Below, piece by piece: positions 1 through 13,287 of a DNA stretch of 64,000 nucleotides; position 1 is the stretch's first letter, and each line of letters begins with the position of its first letter. A program made the position numbers and the translations under genes. Source of the stretch: Allium sativum (lineage: Eukaryota; Streptophyta; Magnoliopsida; Asparagales; Amaryllidaceae); contig CM060921.1 in NCBI GenBank assembly GCA_030737875.1, positions 407,380,192 through 407,444,191 of the forward strand, given 5' to 3'. Under the pieces are notes generated by a model, which saw nothing but the letters and a program-made list of their open reading frames with translations, searched no databases and had not been told where the DNA came from.

Positions 1-3000
1 ATGGGTGGTTGTTTGTATGGAAGCAGCTACGTTGAGGAGAAGGACCGTAACATGGAAGAAGAATCAAGCAACTATTTACTGGAAGGGAAGTTTTTCTAGA
101 AAGAAGAAAATATGGGGCGAAGAAGGATTTTACAGTAGCAGTTTGGGAATAAAATCACGGGGATGCAAAACGTTTTGGGGAAGAAAACTTTGAGGCATGG
201 GTTTAGTACTAGAAGCAGGTTTGTGGTTTGAAGGGAACAATAGAGAACAGTTTAATCCGCCTGGGTTCATAAATTTAAAAACATAAATTAACATTAGTTA
301 TATAATTAAAGGAGATAATTGTATTTAGCGATGTGTCTACAAGATGATGGCAACATGAAGCGCGATTTGGAAATGAACACGGGATGTGTAAAGCTGAAAA
401 CCATATGACTTGGGTGTGTTTCGAACAGAAGCAGGAAGCAACGAAGAGTGAAACCATTCGGCCTGGAATCCTTGATTACTAGTAATTATATTAGCAGTAA
501 TCTTATAATTAAAATGTTAATTAGTTTATACGGCCTAATATTACTTATAATTCATGTATTTGTAAATAGGTGCTGAACTGGAAATGAACATGGAACGAAG
601 CTGTATAGGGAATCAACCAATTTACTGTTACAAAAATCTATCGTTATACTTATTATTAAGGAAATTAGTTATAGCTTATTGCTACGTTATGGTGGGATTG
701 AAAGTGTGCATGTGAACGTTACTGGTGTAGCTATGTGCTACCGCAAATGGGAGACAGTGAACAGGAATGATACAATGGACCAATCGGCTTGTAGCCTTGA
801 CTTAAAAAGTAATTAAGTTTAATTTAATTTCAAAATGGATTACGAAAATCATTTATTTTAATATTAAATCATATAACTTATAATTGGTGTAACTCTTACA
901 TTTATTGACAAAATTGAATAAAACGAAATGCGTTCGGACCACATCGCAGAACTCTACATTTTGGAATTATTTTGAACAAGAATGGAAGCTACTGGAATTT
1001 CTTGTTAAATTAAATGTCATCTTGATTTAATGGAAAATGAACCACTTTAGCAACAACAGAAACAATGTGAATTAAACTCACTCAGTTCTCCAACTGACAT
1101 TTTATATAAGCCGAGTTTAATATTTGTGTGATATGTTTGCTAATTATTGGGTGATTTGATGATTGTCTGTATGTTTGCTGAATATTCTTATATATGTTTT
1201 TTAAATTAAATTTTCGTTTAATTTAATTAAAATAAAATCATTATTTTAACGATTATCTCCAATTGAGGTAACTTACCTTATTGGTTACGTTTATAATAAC
1301 ATAAACGTACTAAATAAATTGGATGCTTGAATTGTTGACCGTTATTAGTTGAATTAATCATTCGTGTTTACTATAGCAGATATTATATTATCATATTGAA
1401 TAGATTGTTTTATTTGAGGTAACCTATTTTAGATGCGGGGAAGGACAGATTGGAGGTATCTAGCCGGATTTCTTAAATATGTTGTTATTTTAATATTATA
1501 TCATATGAACTGCTCTATCTGATTTGATGATCGTTCGATTATTGATTGTTGAATCCAAATACAACATTTGTTTATTATTAACCAATGGGTAATATTAGTT
1601 GAGGAGTTAATAGCAGATGGCCTAAATATATACTGTTTTGTAAAGATTGATTCACTGTCAAGTGAATCGATGGAAATGAAGTTGCAAGATTTATTTTATA
1701 ACTGAAGATATATTTTGAAATCTATTATTTTCAATGAAAGTTTATAATAGGAAATAAATAATTATATTTATTATTTAAATTTTAACTAATTATTTAATGA
1801 TTTTATAAAGCTAACTCTTATATTAATAAGTTTGAACGTAACCAGTAATAACCGAGATTAATTGTTTTAAGAAACAATTAAAATGGGATTATATTGGTTA
1901 TTATTTATTTAACAATAATCAAAATAAATGGAATATTTAAATTAATTATATTATTAATTAATTTAAATGGGAAAGACTAGTTTGAATTGATTAGTAAGTT
2001 AATCATGTTTTTTAGTTGACTAAATCGACCGTTTAAAAGGGATTGATTATTAGATTAGTTCGTTAATGGAAATAGTTAATGGTGAATTAAATCATTTATA
2101 TTTTTAATAAATGTTTATATTTGATTATTATTTATTTAATAATAATCATGGTGGTAATCTTGGGATTTAAATAGTAATAATGGAATTTCTGGGATAAGTT
2201 TTGTTGATAAACTTTTATCCATCTTGAAGATAAGAATGCCGTGGGCTCAAGGTCTGAGAGGTTAATAAAATACCCCAACTTGAATGACTTCATGATTATC
2301 TAAGGATGATATTAGTTTAGAAATAAGAGTGGTCAAGAGAGGTAAAATTAGTATTTCCATGTATGGTATTATAAACTATAATTTGAAAGTTTTATAAGTT
2401 GAACAGAAAGGGTTTTAGTATAATCTTATTTTTGAAAGAAGAAGTTGTGTTTCAAATATTGGAAGTTCAAAAAAATGAAAGGGAAACTAAAAAGGCCAAA
2501 TGGCATTGTGTACTAAACCAATGGATCCATTTTAATTCTATGGATGCATAGATGTTTATTTTGATAGTTAAATAACCGACTATCAAAATCTAACCTATGC
2601 ACTGTTGGTAAGAAAAGACTGGGATCGAATTTATATTTGAAAACCATTCTGAACCAACAAATACGTAAGTGAAGAAGATATCTGATGTCGATTGAGATTT
2701 AGAAATTGAAGACCGTGATTTTCATGAGCAGAAGAACTACTCGTTGAATCTCTCTAGCTGATCCCTAGAGATATTATGACAGTGTTTCTGTCGTGATTGA
2801 AATTAATGGATTACAAGGACTACTCGCTACTGATCCATAGAGTGATTCCTAGGATGTGGTAGGAGGGTGCCTTCTGTTTGTCCAGTCTCCGGACAACTTG
2901 TATGGACGAATGTCTGACAGAGTATTTCCAAAGGAGTCACGTACATTGATTTCTTCAAACGTATTCCTATTGGTGGCGGAGAAGACACATTCTCTTAGCT

Positions 3001-4103
3001 TAACACCCAGAGTATTTTTGTGGATGTCAATTAGTTATTTTTGGAGGATCTAACGATGTGGCATTCAAAGTTAATGATGACCAGATGTTCTAAAAGATAA
3101 TCGTGACCTCAAGCCTCACAATCGGGAAATGACAAAATCGGGCATGCAGCATGGCTAGTTGGGTCGCACCCAAGTAGGGTGTATTATCACCATGTAGAGA
3201 AAATCCTTATTTGTTTTTCTTTCGTTTCTATATCTCCGCGGAAGGACGGTAGGCTCTTAAAACCGTCGAGTGATAATACTTCGGTCCACTCAAGCTGAAT
3301 GAGTGACCGGTCATATGTGGTCGAGTTATAAGATGTTCTTGTTGAACCCAAGTGCATCCTCTCTAGAGTACACTGATCGGAAGGTGGTCCCATATCTTAT
3401 CATATCCATTCTCCAATAAAAGCCCCGTAGTTTTTGATTTTATACTATGTATGTAGAGCGTGAGATGTAAGCATTTTACTTTTGGTTATTTATTTGATAT
3501 ACACTATTATAATATCACAGTATTTTCATATCAAAAATGTTTTCGGTTATGGTAAGGTAAAAACATCCATGTTTATGTGTGAGCTAGTATTACTATTATC
3601 CTTGTCTTTCAAAAGGGGTTTTCTAAAGTTAAGCAATTTGGATGTTACCCATAAACATAGTGATTTTTCTCACGCTGGTTCACCAGGCTAATCTATGGCG
3701 TTTGCAATGCTCGGGTCAGACCGACTTTTACACGTTCAAGATAAGATGATATGAACTTCAGAAGACAAGATGGAGGTGTTCAGGCATATGTCATATATAT
3801 TTATTCCATTGTGTGTGTTATATATGAGGACAAGTTGTTATAATTGTCCAGATGTATTACTGTACTATGATGATTGTAAGTATTATTTCAATGCTCTCAA
3901 TAAAGATTTATTTCTGTATTATGTTTTGTTCCGCTGCGATGTGAGATTCAGATTAGGTATTGGTTCTTCTTCTTTTCTAATCATTCTTTCTTTTCCTCAC
4001 CTTCTAACTTCTTTCTACTAACAATCTGCTTTTTCGTGCAATTTGAGTTGGACGTGAGTTGTAATTGTCAACTCAAAGGGTACGAAAAAGTCAGATCGCT
4101 ACA
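1..4103 (+). repeat. Element A 5' LTR (left end outside window)
   Basis: This segment ends in ...CTACA immediately before a primer-binding site. It shares about 2.75 kb with the 3' LTR at 43075-49668. It is AT-rich and non-coding; the short open frames here are not conserved between the two LTR copies. Positions 2746-4103 hold the U5-side part that is missing from the 3' LTR. A moderately GC-rich stretch (about 2850-3420) lies here, with no similarity to a known gene that I can see. Confidence 0.85.
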
Positions 4104-4117
4104 GTAGGTATCAGAGC
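4104..4117 (+). other. Element A primer-binding site (initiator Met tRNA type)
   Basis: The bases after the LTR end read GTA then GGTATCAGAGC. The usual plant primer site complementary to the 3' end of initiator tRNA-Met is TGGTATCAGAGC; here 11 of 12 bases match, with an A in place of the first T. This fixes the plus orientation of element A and the 3' boundary of its 5' LTR. Confidence 0.8.
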
Positions 4118-5071
4118 AATGGTTTAATAATAACCTTGGCTCTGTGGCATGACTCAATAGAGATGGAGTTAGTAATACCTTAGATTGAGTTTAAGTATAT
4201 ATATGAGAGAGTGTATTTATAGATTTTATATACAAATGTATTGTGTTGTTTAATCGATTCAAGTTGAACTGGCAGTTGACACAATATTGTTGTGTAAAGC
4301 GGGTAAATGAAATTATTTTGCCCAAATTATATTTTTGTACAGAAAGAAAATAAATTTATCAAATTTTTGATATATTGGTTTGTTGATTGATTTGATTGAG
4401 ATTCAAATAGGATTTTGAATTTGAATGGTTTAATATAACCAAAGGAATTTGTGAATAAGAATTTAATATGGAATTAAATAAATCTGAATTTAACTTAAAG
4501 TTGAGTTAAATAAAATTAGAAATGAAAATGGAATGGTTAGATTAAATTGGTTGTGTAATGTGATTATTTGTTTATTGGATGATAGATTGGTTGGATAATT
4601 AAATTATCAACAGTTAAATGGATTGGAAATTAGAAATTAAATTTCAATATAATAAATTGGAATAGAATCGTTTATGAATTAAAACTAGATGATTTAACCA
4701 TGTATTTGTTATTTGCCTTGTAAATTGAGTTAAGTGCTGGTTTAGAAGGAAGAGCTGTTAGCTTTGTTGCTTCGAAATTGGAATCTAGTTGCCTGACAAA
4801 TAGGTAAACCTTAATATTATTAATTAGGTGATTGATTTAATACCCCTTAGTTGGGTTATTCGCTTGGCTTTTGTTTTCTTTTGATTAATGCGGGGCCTGG
4901 GAGTGGCATTTGTAGTTGTTCCGATCAAGCTGTAAAGAGGAGGTGCTGGCGAATTTTTTATAAAATTATAAGACTTAGAATACTTTTGATAATAATTCTG
5001 AAATGATTATTTTGAAAGTAATCAGGTTCGTAGCATTCTTCTTGCCTTAGTAATTTCGAGGACAAAATTCT

Positions 5072-5087
5072 TTTAAGGCGGAAGGAA
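5072..5087 (+). other. Element A polypurine tract
   Basis: The sequence TTTTAAGGCGGAAGGAA sits directly before TGTAACATCCCG, the start of the 3' LTR. It is preceded by TTTCGAGGACAAAATTC, which resembles the box found before the polypurine tract of elements C, D, F and H. It would prime plus-strand DNA synthesis. Confidence 0.75.
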
Positions 5088-5954
5088 TGTAACATCCCGT
5101 ATTTTTGGTACTCAGATATTTAATATATTTTACTATTTTAAAGGTTGAATTTGAATTATAAATGGTTTTATAATATATAATTCATTTATTAAATCGTCGT
5201 TTGAATGTATAATTTATATTTAATTATAAATCGAGCTCGTAACGTCGCAGTAGTTTGTAATTTACGATTTTAAACTTCAATTGAATATACAGAATCCATT
5301 TTAAATCAGAATTCTATAAATCAAGAATCGTCTAAATCTATTTGATTATATTTTTCTAGTGAAAGAGAAAATTGGAGATTTCATATTATAAATTGTTAGA
5401 TATGTCCAAATCAAAATTTTAAAATAGTCGCTATGAAATCATTTATAAATGATAACATTTATTTAATAAATATGAAAGGAAATTTTATATAATTTGAATA
5501 TCGTTTAACTCGAAATGTTATTATTGAGTTAAAAATTTCCATATTGGTTGGATTTTAAGTGATATATTATTTTATTTGGATATATATATAACAATAATAA
5601 TTTATTATTATTGGATTGAATGATTTTGGAATTAAATTATGATTTATTGATGTGTTATAAGCCTTAGTAATAGGCATTTTTCAAATAACCTCCGTTTTCG
5701 ACGAAACGAATTTTACTGGAATACGTATAACTAATTATTGTTGGTTTTACAGTTTAGAGCCAATCAGAGTTGTTTTGTTAGTGGATGAAATTTAAATATA
5801 AACCAATGAATATATTGAAATTAAAATAATGTTTTTGTGCAACTAGAGACAGCTTTCAATGAAATTAATTCCATTTGATTCGGGACGTCAAAAAGTAGTG
5901 GTATGTCCATTTTCATTTCATTTGAAGTTTGCATGTGACAGTGTGCTTCTATAA
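5088..5954 (+). repeat. Element A 3' LTR, first part
   Basis: It starts TGTAACATCCCG right after the polypurine tract and runs to the insertion point of element B. Its partner in the 5' LTR lies left of the window. It shares diverged blocks with the U3 of elements B and C, for example the stretch around 5690-5760 with a CAAATAACCTCCG...GACGAAAC core. The last five bases, TATAA, are the left target-site duplication of element B. Confidence 0.8.
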
Positions 5955-6495
5955 TGTAACAACCCGCAAATTCTAAACCAATTTAAAACTTTTATTTTAG
6001 AAAATTTTAATGAATTTTGAGGTTATAATATAATTTATTATAAATAATAATGTCTAGAATTTATTTTTAATCGAAGTTAGCACGAATAAATTTAATTTAA
6101 ATATAAAAGGAGTTAGAAATGGCGCGGTAGTTTTAAAATTTGATTTTGAACTTTAACTGAATGTACATGATTTAAAATAAACCAGAATTAAGTGAAACCA
6201 GAAATATTTAAATCTGTTTAATCATATCTTTTTAACGAATCTGAAAAATTGAAATTTCATAGCGGAAATCAAAAGTTATGGCCAATTCAATTTTTAGAAA
6301 GGTCGCTGTAGAATTTATATATATATATTATATATGGTCCAAAAGGCTACTTTTCACATATGAAGGAATTTCGGCTCGAAACAACTTCCATTGAGTTCGG
6401 AATGACGTTTCTGCATTGAAAAACAGTAAACACTTATATATTTTGAGTTTCGGAATTTATTTGTTTAAAAACGTATTTTTAATATTAAATATATT

Positions 6496-6800
6496 GGCTT
6501 TAAAAATAGTCATTTTTCAAACGACCTCCGTTTTTGACGAAACTACTTTTGTTGGAACCGGAATGTCAAATTATTGCTAGATTTCAATTTTCAGAATTTT
6601 CCGAATTAATATGTGGGCGTGGCGAAATAAAATGTGTTTTGACTATTTTCAGTTAAATTTGAACGCCTTAAAAATAGCCATTTTTCAAACAGTCTCAGAA
6701 TTCAACGAAAATTGTTTTGTTGGATTCGTATCGTCATAAGAAAGCTAAAAATATTTTTTTTAGAATTTTCTGAGGTCGTATGTGGCCCCGGCATATTTAA
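6496..6800 (+). repeat. Tandem ~169-bp U3 module (two copies) in element B arm 1
   Basis: Two head-to-tail copies start at 6496 and 6665 with TTAAAAATAG(T/C)CATTTTTCAAAC. Each continues with a GACGAAA or CAACGAAAA box, a TTTTGTTGGA box and an AGAATTTTC box followed by a TATGTGG stretch. The same pair occurs in arm 2 (about 41110-41425, inverted), in both LTRs of element C (about 14540-14860 and 22100-22440, inverted), and once in diverged form in element A (5640-5760). It is a conserved part of the U3 of this giant-LTR family. Its function is unknown; a promoter or enhancer role is only an inference. Confidence 0.65.
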
Positions 6801-7799
6801 ATGTACGATCAATATTTAATTAATTAATTTTTAATGGAACTTTAAATAAAATATATACAAATTTCGGAATTGGGTCCCGAGACCTATCCCATTGCGTTCA
6901 GAAGGTGTCAAAACCTTAAGAACGACAGTAAGCAGCCCCAAATCGGAGAAAGTCCGAAAATCCACCTTTTAAGCACATTTTTCGAGATTAAATATTAAAA
7001 TAATATTAAATCCGAAACCCTAATTCAATGGCCAGCCGCCGCCTGCAGTTTTAATGGCTGAAAATGTCCCAAACTTCAATCGTTAATAACTTTTGATCCG
7101 CTCAACGAAAATCGACGTATGATATACCAAATCGAAGAGAATTCCGAGCTCTTTAAATCCGTACGGTGATGATCAAATTTAGTGGAGTATTTTTCGCGAA
7201 TTCTGGACTGATAGGCCGCGCGTTCGTGGTCGGATTTCGGGGTGGTGGGACCACCGAGTTCGGCGGGCTTCAGGGCGTAGGAGGTCTCCGAGGCGGTTCG
7301 TGTGGCGGTGATTGATCGGCGCCAGGGTGGCCGAGGTGTGGTGCGCACGGAAGGATAGGAGGAGGAAGAATGGGTTCGGCGTCCTGAGTAACGTGAGCGA
7401 ACGAAGGAGAAAGGTTTTTTTTTATTATTATTAATTTAATATTTAATTTACGCAATCTTTAAAAATCAATAACTCTCTCATACGAGGTCCGATTGACGAA
7501 CCATCAGTTGCGTTGGACTCGTCTTTCCAAGAGCTTCGCGATGGCGCAGACCAGAACTGATTCCGAGACAGTAAAATTTTCAGCAAAAATCAATGTGAGA
7601 ATCTCTGATTTTTACAATCTAATTAATTTAAATAATTATTTTATTTTGTTAAATAATTATCTGTATGTTATTTAATCAGATCTGCGTTGTGATGTATTGT
7701 GTTGGTTGTTCTGATGGATTATATTGAACTATATTGCGTTGTATTGTATAGATCTGTGTTTGTAAATTTAGATTTGTATAAATTTGTAGATAATAAAAT

Positions 7800-8765
7800 A
7801 AAAATTGGTTAACATATTTATATTTACCTTTTATGGTTAAATAAAAGGACATATTTAGTAAACACATATTTATTCACATGTTGTTTGTAAATTAAAGAGC
7901 ACATCTTGAATTCATTTTTTTTATTATTTACAATTTATGTGTAAATAAAAAGACATGATTGATAAACACATTTTTGTTTACATTTTATTTGTAAATAAAA
8001 ACCATATTTGAATAACATACTTTTATTTACATTTTATGTGTAAATAAAAAGACATATTTGAGAAACCTATTTTGTTTACATTTCTGTATGTAAATCATAT
8101 TTAAGAATTATATTTTTATTAACATTTCATATGTTAATAAAAACCCCTTCTAAAGAATTACATCTTGTTTACGGTTTATATGTAAATAAAAGGGTAAGTG
8201 TTTAGAAAACTACATTTTTATTTACATTATATATGTAAATAAATATCCATTTTTAGAAATTATATTTTTATTTGCAGTTTATATGTAAATGAAAATCCAT
8301 GGTTAAAATAGAATGGCACACAAATATTAGCATAGAAATGAATCATCCTTTTTATTTTGTGTTCTTAACACAATATACACACAGAAAAATGAATCATCCT
8401 TTTTATTTGTGTTCTTAACACAAACATGAACATAGAAAAAATGAACTATCTTTTTATTTGTGTCTTCAACACAAAAATACACATAGAAATGAGTCACCCT
8501 TTTTATTTGTGTTCTTAACGCAAAAACAAACCTGGAAATAAAGTCCATCTTTTTATATACATGCTACAACACAAATATTACATAGTAAATAGAGCTATTC
8601 TTTCTATTGTGTTCTTAAAACAAATATATGCGTAGCAAATAAAGTCATTCTTTTTATTTGTGTTTCAACACAAATATATACTTAGAAATAAAATCATTCT
8701 TTTTATTTGCATTTACAATGCAAATATTACATAAAAATATAAGTTTTACATTTTATTTGCATTCC
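7800..8765 (+). repeat. Array of ~50-bp hairpin-bearing units, element B arm 1 (first half)
   Basis: About 19 degenerate units repeat every ~50 bp. Each has a short inverted repeat followed by an A-rich linker. The stem sequence changes along the array while staying self-complementary: TTTACA/TGTAAA near 7930-8050, ATTAACAT/ATGTTAAT near 8120, TTGTGTT/AACACAA near 8350-8500, TTTGCATT/AATGCAAA near 8705. Element C inserted in the loop of the last unit. The array resumes at 22832. Confidence 0.75.
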
Positions 8766-10412
8766 ACCATTGTGACGAGAAGGAATTTCGCTCGGTCCGA
8801 ACCAGTCGCTAAACCGATCCAGGCCGTTCGAAACGTCCTATCGTTTGAGAACATGACAAAATAGAACGCAAACAGAAGAACATTTCATTGTATATTACAA
8901 CAATGCATCAGATTACAAGAATATACAGAGTATAAATGAATATTACACAGAAATATCAGAGATTTAAATTACATTTAAATACATCGCAGTGGAAAATAAT
9001 ACAATACACAACTAGAAGGAGATATACGGATACAAAGCTTTCCGGATATCGTTCCAGCTGTAAACCAGGATCCTGTGAATATAAATCTGCAAAACCAAAA
9101 CTACTAGCTGCCCGTGTCAAAATAAGGGCACCCAGAGTTTAGGTTAAAACAATAAACTCCAGGTCAGTCATGTGACTGGTGTGAGAACTAAAACAGTTTT
9201 TAATCTTTATTTTTAAAGTTAGGTAAATCAAGGGACCACGCTGTATAACACGGAACGGTTTCCTCCCAAGAATACCAGTGCATAAAACAAACAGCGCAAT
9301 GCTAAATAAAGAAAAATGAAGCTGTTATAAGACCCAGGTCCCATCACACAATGCAACGCAGCCGAGGATAGGGTTTTCCCTTATAACAGCCAAAGAATGC
9401 TTGATACGGTTAAAACAAATCGTTTGATACTATTATAAGTGCATAGTGTATAAAACAACTTCAAATCATAAGTATCAATCATAGGCGGCATGAGCGCCAC
9501 ATCCCACTATGTCGCCATACTAGGCTCTACAAATAAAACCGCAAATGTCACGTATTTGGAAATTGGATTTCCGTCTATGAACCGAGGCAAAAGATAGTCC
9601 TCAACCGATTCGTGACTCTCTAGCCCGAGCCACAGGCAAGTACTCATTCAAGCCTTAGAGCGACAGGGCCGGTCCACCGATGTGGATTAAACTTAGACCC
9701 TGAACACTACGTCTCCCCACCCTATGGGGTGTAAGTCTGGTCCGTCTGCCGACCAGAATGCATCGGCCGAAACCGATATAACCGAGGCGCCTCGCAACAG
9801 CAACAACCACATAAGTCAAACTCGTCAGGGCGTGTAAAACCACTGACGCCACTTCTAACTAGAAAAAAACGCAAGTCCTCCCTGAGGTCCGTCTCCCGTT
9901 TTTGGTTCATACCGGGTGTGAAACACGCGAGGTAAACGTTACACAAAGCTACGCCACAAAGGCCGTGCTTTGATCATCACCACAAGACTTTGCTTTTCAA
10001 CAGAAGCCTCGATCAATTGCCACTTAGGCATGCCACACAGGCAATTCACTCCATGCGTTTGATATACATCAATATATAACCCCTGAGCTCGTACGTCTCA
10101 GAGAAGGGCGTTAAGCAAGAGAATAAATCCTCCGCCGCCAAACAGATATATATTTAATAGAGATCAATCACACGGACTAAAATCCAATGTCAGACACACA
10201 GTCCATTTACAAGTCCGTTCTGGGTCTGAACGAAACCGGAGGCACCTAGTACCCCGCATATCCATCGATCTCCAAGTATGTCTGGACGATCACCAAATGT
10301 TTCCATCTTCTTGGGTGTACAGCCCAATCAAGATCATCAGTAGTCACCCAAACGACGTGAAGACTTCCGGTCTTCGATCATCGTCTTCATCTTCGACACC
10401 ACGTCGAATCAG

Positions 10413-10449
10413 TTATTCAGAATGGGATAAACCCGGTCTTTCTGAATAA
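10413..10449. other. Conserved 37-nt hairpin in element C 3' LTR
   Basis: The outer arms are TTATTCAGAA and TTCTGAATAA (10 bp, perfect), enclosing an inner GGG...CCC pair. The same structure occurs in the other LTR of C and in both arms of B, always about 100-170 bp from the point equivalent to the B palindrome junction. Confidence 0.7.
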
Positions 10450-12032
10450 CTCGCGTATATATTATAAAAGTGTTACACAAACACAACATACGCCTCATTC
10501 CAATTTAGAATATTCTTTTATTCAAATATTCCTATACTTTGGGAAAAGTTCCCATTAATTTTATCCAAGATAAATTCTTTAAATTTATTCTTTAATCTCC
10601 TTTGAATATCAATTCAAACTAGTCGGGATTAGCGAACCACACCGAAGTAATCATTTATTTTATTTTCCCAATCCCAACCTATTCATCCCATGAAGTAAAA
10701 CTGGTTATACTTCATATCTAACACCACGGTGTTATCGGTAAATTCAATTACCATTTCCCGTTCAAATCTAATTGAAGATTTAACTATCGCCTGGAGTAAA
10801 ACTGGTGATACTCCATTCTCGATCTTTTCAATCTAATTAAAGATTCATTAAAACTCCACTTAGTTTTAATCGTTAACTGGGTTAAAGAATCAGTGTCATT
10901 TAAAACATGGTTCACGATAAACCCAAAATCACATTCCATTAATTATCGGGTTAAAGAACGAGTGTTATTTAAAAACACTGTCCACGATAAACCCAAAAAT
11001 CAATATCAATTCAATTCCAATTAAATATTCTTTAATTGGTACACTTCATTAAATCTAAATAAAAAGATTTAACCCTTTCTCAACTGGGTTCAAGAACAGT
11101 GTTAGTGAAGACACCACTCACGACAAACCCAAATCACATTCGATATTCAATACAAGGCTCTGAATAGAAAATATACCGGCTTATATTCAATATCGAATTC
11201 TACGACTAACAAATGTCGTATTGGAAATAACGATATAAATATATATCTTTCAAATTTCCATAACAACCCCTGTATAATCACGAATTCCAACATCGAAATA
11301 TTCCGAAGACAATTTCGATTCAAATCCACTCCAATGCAATCATTGGATATTCTGGTTATTTTCAAAACCCTTTTCAAATTCAATTCATTTATTTAAAAAT
11401 AAATAGAATTATATTTCTAGTTCAAAACTAGTTCATTTCGATAAAAATCTATTTTTATCCTTTCAAATATGGAGTTTTTCATCCCAATCCTTTCTAAATC
11501 ATTTCTTATGATTTTACACAAATTATTACTATTTTTAATAATTTTATCAAGGCCCGTATAGTCGATTTCCATCAATGGCCATCGAACTGCACTTATAGCG
11601 ACCTTTTTCAAATTTGATTTGGACGTAACTCCAAATCCAACCGATAGATTTCAAATTTCTAATATTCATTAGAAAGCTCTTTTCGATACGAACCCAACGG
11701 TTCCGGTTTTAGGAGAATCCGACGGTCGGATCTCCCGTAATGTCCGTTTGAAATAAATGGTCGAAATTCACGAACTGCCGCGGCGCGTTCTATTCAGGCC
11801 ATTATATTATATATATATATAATATATATAATATATACTTCGTCGATTTCTATTTAAAACGAATTATATAAATAGTTTTGAATTCGTTTCAAATACATTT
11901 TCAACTTCCATTTCAATTCAAATCAAAATTGAATTCTTCTTTATAAATTCGTTTTAAAATTCATTTCTATTCAATTCAAATTTCAATTCAATTTGAATTC
12001 ATTTCAATTCACTTTCAATTCAATTCGAATTC

Positions 12033-12302
12033 GTTTTCAATTCAATTCATTTCGAAATCGTTTTCAATTCAATTCATTTCGAAATTGTTTTCAATTCAAT
12101 TCATTTCGAAATCGTTTTCAATTCAATTCATTTCGAAATCGTTTTCAATTCAATTCATTTCGAAATCGTTTTAAATTCAATTCATTTCGAAATCGTTTTC
12201 AATTCAATTCATTTCGAAATCGTTTTCAATTCAATTCATTTCGAAATCGTTTTCAATTCAATTAATTTCGAAATCGTTTTCAATTCAATTAATTTCGAAA
12301 TC
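12033..12302. repeat. 27-bp minisatellite, 10 units (element C 3' LTR)
   Basis: Ten direct 27-bp units start GTTTTCAATTCAATTCATTT, with a few single-base variants (for example CATTT to AATTT in the last two units). Because 27 is a multiple of three, the array gives a 9-residue repeating open frame, which is an artefact of the period and not evidence of a protein. The other LTR also has exactly ten units. Confidence 0.9.
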
Positions 12303-12582
12303 GTTTTAAAATCGATATAAATATCGTTCACGTCAAAGTGGCGTCAATCTAATCATCACGGCTTCACATATTTCTATTTTCAAATGTTCTATTTCAAATA
12401 TTTCCTATTATCAAAATATTCTTTATTTTCACGATTGGAATGAGGCCCAATCAATTACCATATAAAGTTAATTATATGGATTTTCATACAACACATGTAT
12501 ATAATAACATTGAAAATAATCAACCATCAACCAAAGTGCACTACACTGTAAAAGCATCAAATATAGATATTCAACGCTTATA

Positions 12583-12732
12583 ACAGCCTGTCAATCAATC
12601 GATCGACATATTTAATCAATCAGGATGAGTGAACTTCAAATTTCATCACAACACCCGTGTGGGGTTTCAAACAATCAAACACATATTTTATTTGTGCTGT
12701 TGGGCGATGTGTAAAATTTATCGTCCCAATCA
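12583..12732 (-). other. Block conserved between LTRs of elements B and C
   Basis: It holds, in order on the plus strand, ACAGCCTGTC, a GATCGA-like stretch, ACACCCGTGTGGGGTTTCAA, a TTTGTGC box, GGGCGATGTGTAAAA and ATCGTCCCAATCA. The same ordered boxes occur in element B (24454-24610 inverted and 37389-37543) although the surrounding LTR sequence is strongly diverged. Its role is unknown; candidates are the core promoter, transcript processing or packaging. Confidence 0.65.
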
Positions 12733-13287
12733 ATGTCATTCAAATAGGTGTACATAAACAAACCGTCTGGTTTGTAAATGAATATTCTATTTTATTCACT
12801 TCACGTTAAAAATTATATTTTTAACGATAAAACATTTTATTTCAACCTATGAATTTTCTATTCAATTCATTTATTCAATAAAATGATATTTTTATTTTTC
12901 TAACTTATTTTAGAAAATTTCGGCGGCATAACGGCACGATACTAGAAACGGGACGAGGCCTAGCCTTATCTCCGGTCTAGTGAAGGCCCACGCCATTCAC
13001 ACATCAATCAAATTCATTCAATTCACCCAAACAACTCAATTTCAATTCAAATATCCAACTAATCTATGCAACCAAACAAACAAGTCCATGGTCTGTGGAC
13101 AATTGTGTCGGGTGCTACTAAACACCGTCTGCATCCTAATATATATATATATATATAACTAGAAAAATAAATTGAAAGGTGAGAAATTCTCACAGATAGC
13201 TATCCAATCATCTTGACTCTTCTTTGATAGAAATCTTCATCGCTATTGCATCTTCGTCATCTTCGTTGCCCGTAGCCACTACATATA

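Larger units (their letters stand above)
4104..5087 (+). other. Element A internal region, 984 bp, non-coding
   Basis: This lies between the primer site and the 3' LTR. It has many stops in all frames and no gag, protease, RT, RNase H or integrase motif. Toward its 3' end it contains GACAAATAGGTAA and GCTTGGCTTTT, which recur in the same order in the internal region of element C (read on the minus strand), so the two internals are related. It ends in a GGACAAAATTC...AAGGCGGAAGGAA polypurine context. Confidence 0.75.
5955..8770 (+). repeat. Element B arm 1, outer half (U3 side)
   Basis: This is the reverse complement of about 39130-41973. It runs from the LTR 5' terminus into the hairpin array and stops where element C inserted; the duplicated target ACCAT is 8766-8770. 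It contains the duplicated U3 module and a GC-richer island (7190-7380). An open frame of about 90 codons on the minus strand at 7076-7348 has a same-length partner in arm 2, but it lies antisense inside an LTR and I do not treat it as a gene. Confidence 0.88.

Noticed and set aside
7076..7348. About 90-codon minus-strand frame present in both arms of B (partner 40561-40836)
   Set aside because: Both copies are one duplicated LTR sequence, antisense to the element. Codon-level conservation beyond the nucleotide identity of the arms is not evident.
7800..8765. CRISPR-like regular repeat spacing
   Set aside because: Units are degenerate throughout, lack unique spacers and lie within a plant LTR. 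No cas genes are present.
11993..12265. Open frame with a perfect 9-residue repeat (also 19509-19868)
   Set aside because: It is the translation of a 27-bp minisatellite inside an LTR. The period is a multiple of three, so the frame stays open by chance.
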